A stretch of 64,000 bases of DNA from Holdemania massiliensis (GTDB lineage: Bacteria > Bacillota_I > Bacilli_A > Erysipelotrichales > Erysipelotrichaceae), in NCBI RefSeq assembly GCF_022440805.1, contig NZ_JAKNTK010000001.1:2542001-2606000 (forward strand), written 5' to 3'. Position 1 is the first letter of the stretch. Each line of letters opens with the position of its first letter. The notes under the pieces are model-generated. The model saw only the letters and a list, made by a program, of their open reading frames with translations, ran no database searches and had not been told where the DNA came from. A program made the translations under genes and the position numbers. Below, in pieces: positions 60,469 to 64,000 of this stretch.

Positions 60469-61272
60469 TCAGCGTTGTTTCGTCTTGGAAAAAAACGACA
60501 GGCCCTGTGTGCTGTGATATTTTTTAAAGAAATTCAATAAATGCGCCTGATCATAGAAACCATAATCCGCCACGGTATCCTGAATGTTGAAATCATGATC
60601 CCGCAGACAGGCCTGCCAGATCAGCTGATAGCGGATCAACAGGGAAAGACGCTTGCACGAAACACCGTAGCTGTCCAGAAAACGGCGTTCCATCCAGCGT
60701 TGATCGATGCCCAGCTCCGCTGCCAGTTCCTTGATCGAAAGCACGCCTTTGCGGCGGATGATGATTTCAGCGGCTCTGTCAATCACTGGCGGAATGGGGT
60801 TTTCATGTTGCTGATCGAGCAGAAACGTTTCCCACTTCGGCCACAGCTCCTCCAGATTGGCAGCCTCATTAAAAGATTCGATCAAGGCTTCCGCCCAGCC
60901 AGGAAAATAAAATTCCAGCTGATCCTGAGTATTGCGCACCGCTTTTAATGATCCCCGGCAAAAGCTGGCAACGGCCCAAAAGTGAAAACGAATTCCAATC
61001 AAGCGCTCGCCCGGATGCGCTTCATCATTTTTAGAAGTAAACGTGAAATCATTGATCCCGCAGAAAAAAACATCCGTCTTTCCGCTCTGATCTGTGCGCA
61101 GAATGATATCCATGCATGTATCCGGAATCACGATTTGATCACGCTGGTCTGTATACACCCAAAAGCAGCGAATCCAGGGCTTTAACGCCGGACAGGCTTC
61201 AAATTCCTGATATCCTGATCCTTGATTGGCGGTCAGAGGAAAATATAAATCAGCCAGCGCTGAACTTGTCAT
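60469..61272 (-). CDS. AraC-family transcriptional regulator
   Basis: 267 aa: an N-terminal sensing domain (ACPALKPWIRCFWVYTDQ, DUF6597-like) and a C-terminal AraC double helix-turn-helix (LSIKELAAELGIDQRWMERRF ... IQDTVADYGFYDQAHLLNFFKKY). The frame may instead begin with GTG 61278, which is better spaced to AAAGGGG. It likely controls the two genes that follow it. Confidence 0.88.
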   Translation of the reverse strand: MTSSALADLYFPLTANQGSGYQEFEACPALKPWIRCFWVYTDQRDQIVIPDTCMDIILRTDQSGKTDVFFCGINDFTFTSKNDEAHPGERLIGIRFHFWAVASFCRGSLKAVRNTQDQLEFYFPGWAEALIESFNEAANLEELWPKWETFLLDQQHENPIPPVIDRAAEIIIRRKGVLSIKELAAELGIDQRWMERRFLDSYGVSCKRLSLLIRYQLIWQACLRDHDFNIQDTVADYGFYDQAHLLNFFKKYHSTQGLSFFSKTKQR

Positions 61273-61566
61273 GGACACTTTCGCCCCTTTCTTACGGTGA
61301 TCCTTACATCGGGATTGATTTGAAAACGAACATTTTCATTATAACATATCCGACTCGAAAACGCTGTTGCTGGAAAGCTTTGCTTTTGGTCCAGACTCCC
61401 GATGCTTTTCAAACAATTTGATCCATTTGTTTAAATTCATTGATAGAGTCAGGAAAGAAGGGCGGACAGCGTTTATAATAAAACGGTAAGCCTAAGATTT
61501 TATTTTCTGGGGAGTCTTTGCCTGGAAAAGTTTATCTTCAATATGAAATAAAAGGAGTTCATTAAA

Positions 61567-62307
61567 ATGATTCAACAAGAAATCCAAAATTCAGCCCCTA
61601 TGACACAAAAAACAAATTCTGTAACAATAGAATCCTTTATTCAGCGCATTGCTGAACTCTTGGATGCTGATCTGAGTGAAATGCAGAAAAATATGGATCA
61701 TGTCCGGCGTCTGATGACCTATTATCGTTGTGCCATTCTGGAAGTAGAGACCAAATTCAAAGTTTTGAATGAACAATTTTCACTCCAGCATGAACGCAAT
61801 CCGATCCAAAGTATAACCTCACGCTTGAAATCACCGGAAAGCATTCAGGAGAAAATGATTCGCTATCAGCTGCCCGGCACCTTAGCTGCCATTGAGGAAA
61901 ACATGGCAGATATCGCAGGCGTTCGCGTGATCTGTTCCTTTGTCGATGACATCTATATGTTGGCAGACTGCCTGCTTCAGCAGGATGATGTTCGTTTGAT
62001 TCAGCGCAAAGATTACATCAGTCAGCCAAAAGAAAACGGTTATCGAAGTCTGCACCTGATCATTGAGATTCCCATCTTCCTGCAGAATGAAAAACGCATG
62101 ATGAAAGTTGAAGTTCAATTAAGAACCATTGCGATGGAGTTCTGGGCGAATCTGGAACATCAGCTTCGCTACAAGAAAGCTCTGCCTGAACCTCTCCTTA
62201 ACCAAACTGCCGATGAGCTGAATGAATGTGCCCAGCTCAGCGCCCTTTTGGACAAAAAGATGCAGGATATTCGCTACACCCTTGAAAATGCTCTGGAAGA
62301 ACACTGA
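61567..62307 (+). CDS. Small alarmone synthetase (RelQ-like)
   Basis: 246 aa. MADIAGVRVICSFVDDIY, PKENGYRSLHLIIEIP and VEVQLRTIAMEFWANLEHQLRYK are the RelA/SpoT synthetase motifs; there is no hydrolase or regulatory domain. It makes (p)ppGpp from GTP/GDP and ATP. The N-terminal 30 residues are extra compared with the core. AAAGGAG lies 9 bases before ATG. It is a monocistronic gene. Confidence 0.92.
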   Translation: MIQQEIQNSAPMTQKTNSVTIESFIQRIAELLDADLSEMQKNMDHVRRLMTYYRCAILEVETKFKVLNEQFSLQHERNPIQSITSRLKSPESIQEKMIRYQLPGTLAAIEENMADIAGVRVICSFVDDIYMLADCLLQQDDVRLIQRKDYISQPKENGYRSLHLIIEIPIFLQNEKRMMKVEVQLRTIAMEFWANLEHQLRYKKALPEPLLNQTADELNECAQLSALLDKKMQDIRYTLENALEEH

Positions 62308-62352
62308 GCCTACTCTGCCCTCCGCTTTAAGCCGCGGGGTATTTCTTCAAAG

Positions 62353-62402
62353 ACAAAAAAGAACAGAAATCTCCAGGGCAGGATTTTCCTGTTCTTTGGT
62401 TT
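62353..62402. terminator. Bidirectional terminator, relQ-like / licT
   Basis: AAAAAGAACAG pairs with CTGTTCTTT, imperfect inside, with T-runs on both strands. Confidence 0.7.
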
Positions 62403-62470
62403 ATGGTAAAGCCGCGCTGAACTGCTTCTGAAGAAATCATTGTATTCCAGCGGATTTCAAATTGACCAGC

Positions 62471-63310
62471 TCAATCGCCGCTGCGGGCAATTCGGGCAAT
62501 ATGAATGACAAGAAACGTTACTTCTTCATTCGGAAGGATTCGCTCATACTTGTCGTAAAGATAACTCTTGATCTTTAACGCGATTCCCAATTCCTTCGGA
62601 TAGCGTGTTCTGACCTGTTCAAATAACAGATCGTCGTCATTTTGAAGCAGCTTGTCAGTAAAGAAGCGATCGACAAAGAATTTGATATGCGTGATAAACC
62701 GGGCGGTGTGAATGCTTGAGGCATCCAGCTCGCGGTTGAGTGAATAGCGGACAAGATTGATGATGTCGCCGATCAGCTTAGCATTGCGGGCCGCGTCATA
62801 ATCCGGATCACTTCCTGCCTGAGCATTGGCCAAATGAAACGCGATATTGGCCGCTTCCTGTTCCGGCAGCTCTATATGGAGCTGCTTTCTGACCAGCTCA
62901 AGCGCATGTTTCCCAGCTTCAAATTCCTGTGGATAGAAGCTCTTGATTTCCCAGAAAACACGATTGGTAATCACTAAGCCGCTGCGGATCCGCTCCAGGG
63001 CAAAGTTCAGATGATCCGCCAGGACGAAGACCAGATTCTCACCCAATGGGGTATTTAAACGCTGCTGGGCATCCAGTACAATTTCCTGCGCCAGCTCCAG
63101 CATCACCGGCGGAAGGCTGTTGACCAGCTCCAGGATCTGCCGTGAACGCGCATTGTCCACCGGCAGAAACACCTGATTTTCCTGATTCTGGACAATGACA
63201 TTGCCCGGCTTCTGACCGAAACCGATGCCCTTGCCTAACAGGATTGATTCCTGATGCGCATCATCTTCGACCAGCACGACGCTGGAATTCAGCACTTTCT
63301 TGATCCGCAT
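62471..63310 (-). CDS. licT: BglG/LicT-family antiterminator
   Basis: 279 aa: an N-terminal RNA-binding CAT domain (IKKVLNSSVVLVEDDAHQESILLGKGIGFG), then PRD1 (about 65-165; LADHLNFALERI) and PRD2 (about 170-279; NLVRYSLNREL, FITHIKFFVDRFF) with the conserved His. Binds a RAT hairpin upstream of beta-glucoside genes to prevent termination; phosphorylated by PTS proteins. It follows the GH1 gene; the controlled leader would be outside the window. Confidence 0.92.
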   Translation of the reverse strand: MRIKKVLNSSVVLVEDDAHQESILLGKGIGFGQKPGNVIVQNQENQVFLPVDNARSRQILELVNSLPPVMLELAQEIVLDAQQRLNTPLGENLVFVLADHLNFALERIRSGLVITNRVFWEIKSFYPQEFEAGKHALELVRKQLHIELPEQEAANIAFHLANAQAGSDPDYDAARNAKLIGDIINLVRYSLNRELDASSIHTARFITHIKFFVDRFFTDKLLQNDDDLLFEQVRTRYPKELGIALKIKSYLYDKYERILPNEEVTFLVIHIARIARSGD

Positions 63311-63346
63311 CCGCACTCCCCTGCCTTTCTGCTTCGCGATCGGACA

Positions 63347-64000
63347 TTACTCCGTTTCAAAATCCAGACTGTTATTTTCAATCACTTTCTGCATCCAGTA
63401 AAATGAATCTTTTCTGATTCTATTATACGTACCGTTGCCCAGATCATCAAGATCAACGTAAATGTAGCCGTAACGCTTGGAAATCTGCTTCGTCGATTCG
63501 CTGATCAGATCAATGCAGGCCCAGGACGTATAGCCCATCAATTCAACGCCATCCTCATCGATCGCATCGAGCATGCATGCGAAGTGCCGGCGCAGATAAT
63601 CAATCCGATATGGATCATGAACCTGGCCGTCCGCTGTCAGTTCATCCTTGGCACCCAGACCGTTTTCAACGATAAACAGCGGTTTGCGGTAGCGGTCATA
63701 CAGATCGACCAAGGAAATCCGCAGGCCGATCGGATCGATCTGCCAGCCCCATTCACTGGTTTCCAGATGTGGGTTCTTGACAGCTAGAATCGTATTGCCC
63801 GGCGTCACGTCCAGACCGGTTTCATCGGCCGCGACGCAGCTGGACATGTAATAGCTGAATGAGACAAAATCAACGGGATACTGCTTCATGATCTGATCAT
63901 CGCCCGGCTGCTTGATGATATGAATGTTGTGGTTCTTATAGTAGGACAGCAGCGTGGACGGATATTCGCCGAAAACCTGCGTATCGCTGTAAGCGTAGAT
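63347..64000 (-). CDS. 6-phospho-beta-glucosidase (GH1), C-terminal part
   Basis: Enters from the right edge; 217 codons are visible. PLFIVENGLGAKDEL holds the GH1 nucleophile Glu (IVENG), and MGYTSWACIDLISESTKQISKRYG is the end of the family barrel typical of phospho-beta-glucosidases (S-K-Y region KQISKRYGYIYVD). It cleaves PTS-imported beta-glucoside phosphates. licT lies 37 bases downstream. Confidence 0.93.
   Translation of the reverse strand: MYAYSDTQVFGEYPSTLLSYYKNHNIHIIKQPGDDQIMKQYPVDFVSFSYYMSSCVAADETGLDVTPGNTILAVKNPHLETSEWGWQIDPIGLRISLVDLYDRYRKPLFIVENGLGAKDELTADGQVHDPYRIDYLRRHFACMLDAIDEDGVELMGYTSWACIDLISESTKQISKRYGYIYVDLDDLGNGTYNRIRKDSFYWMQKVIENNSLDFETE

Overview
The window is about 64 kb of chromosome from a low-to-mid G+C Bacillota (Firmicutes). 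An Erysipelotrichia-type gut anaerobe fits best, but this is an inference from gene content. Pointers are a type III glutamine synthetase, an rnf operon, mannose-family PTS genes, rubrerythrin, the sporulation gene yunB next to a yunC-like gene, and a Bacillus-like order of T-box, hisS, aspS and a 6S-like RNA. Strong ribosome binding sites (AGGAGG type) and intrinsic terminators separate most units, and many neighbouring genes overlap by ATGA.

Layout. 0-12.4 kb: an ankyrin-repeat protein cut by the window edge, a SIS sugar-phosphate protein, a PatB/MalY aminotransferase, two peptidoglycan-binding proteins, a lipoprotein, a two-component system, a YgjP-type metalloprotease, a PadR/DUF4097 pair, a CpaB-like protein, a non-coding array of 97-bp tandem repeats, and a DegV protein. 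12.5-19.9 kb: tRNA-His, then the operon rnfC-D-G-E-A-(61-aa Cys-rich peptide)-B on the minus strand, with a divergent lipoprotein ApbE flavin transferase. 19.9-25.5 kb: a frameshifted gene fragment, a TmrB-like protein, group II intron copy 1, pgi, an S1 protein, a DUF212 protein and an Nfu scaffold. 25.5-31.3 kb: yunB and a yunC-like gene, rubrerythrin with a partner, glnN, and an AI-2E-family permease. 31.3-41.7 kb: a mannose-type PTS split over three places (IIA; IIC-IID; IIB), an NptA-type Na/Pi symporter, group II intron copy 2, an M28-like membrane peptidase and small membrane proteins. 41.9-46.6 kb: an EEP hydrolase with two half-size ChrA proteins, an unusual flavodoxin/membrane fusion with its PadR regulator, and a 6S-like RNA. 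46.6-50 kb: aspS and hisS behind a T-box leader. 50-64 kb: assorted enzymes and membrane proteins, a NusG_II/Gx_transp pair, a nitroreductase, the remains of a toxin-antitoxin pair, a GyrI-like, a VOC, a cyclase-like and an AraC protein, a small alarmone synthetase, and a LicT antiterminator next to a GH1 phospho-beta-glucosidase.

How parts work together. The rnf operon and apbE form one flavin-based electron-transfer unit. RnfG carries three FMN_bind domains and RnfD carries one more, while RnfB lacks its ferredoxin domain and a four-cysteine membrane peptide is encoded beside it. The NusG_II/Gx_transp pair further on belongs to families often linked to such systems. The PTS promoters have CcpA (cre)-like boxes just downstream of their start sites. 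Two apparently identical group II introns each sit directly behind an intrinsic terminator, as group IIC introns do.

Limits: all calls come from reading the sequence. No homology or folding search was run, so family names rest on recognised motifs.
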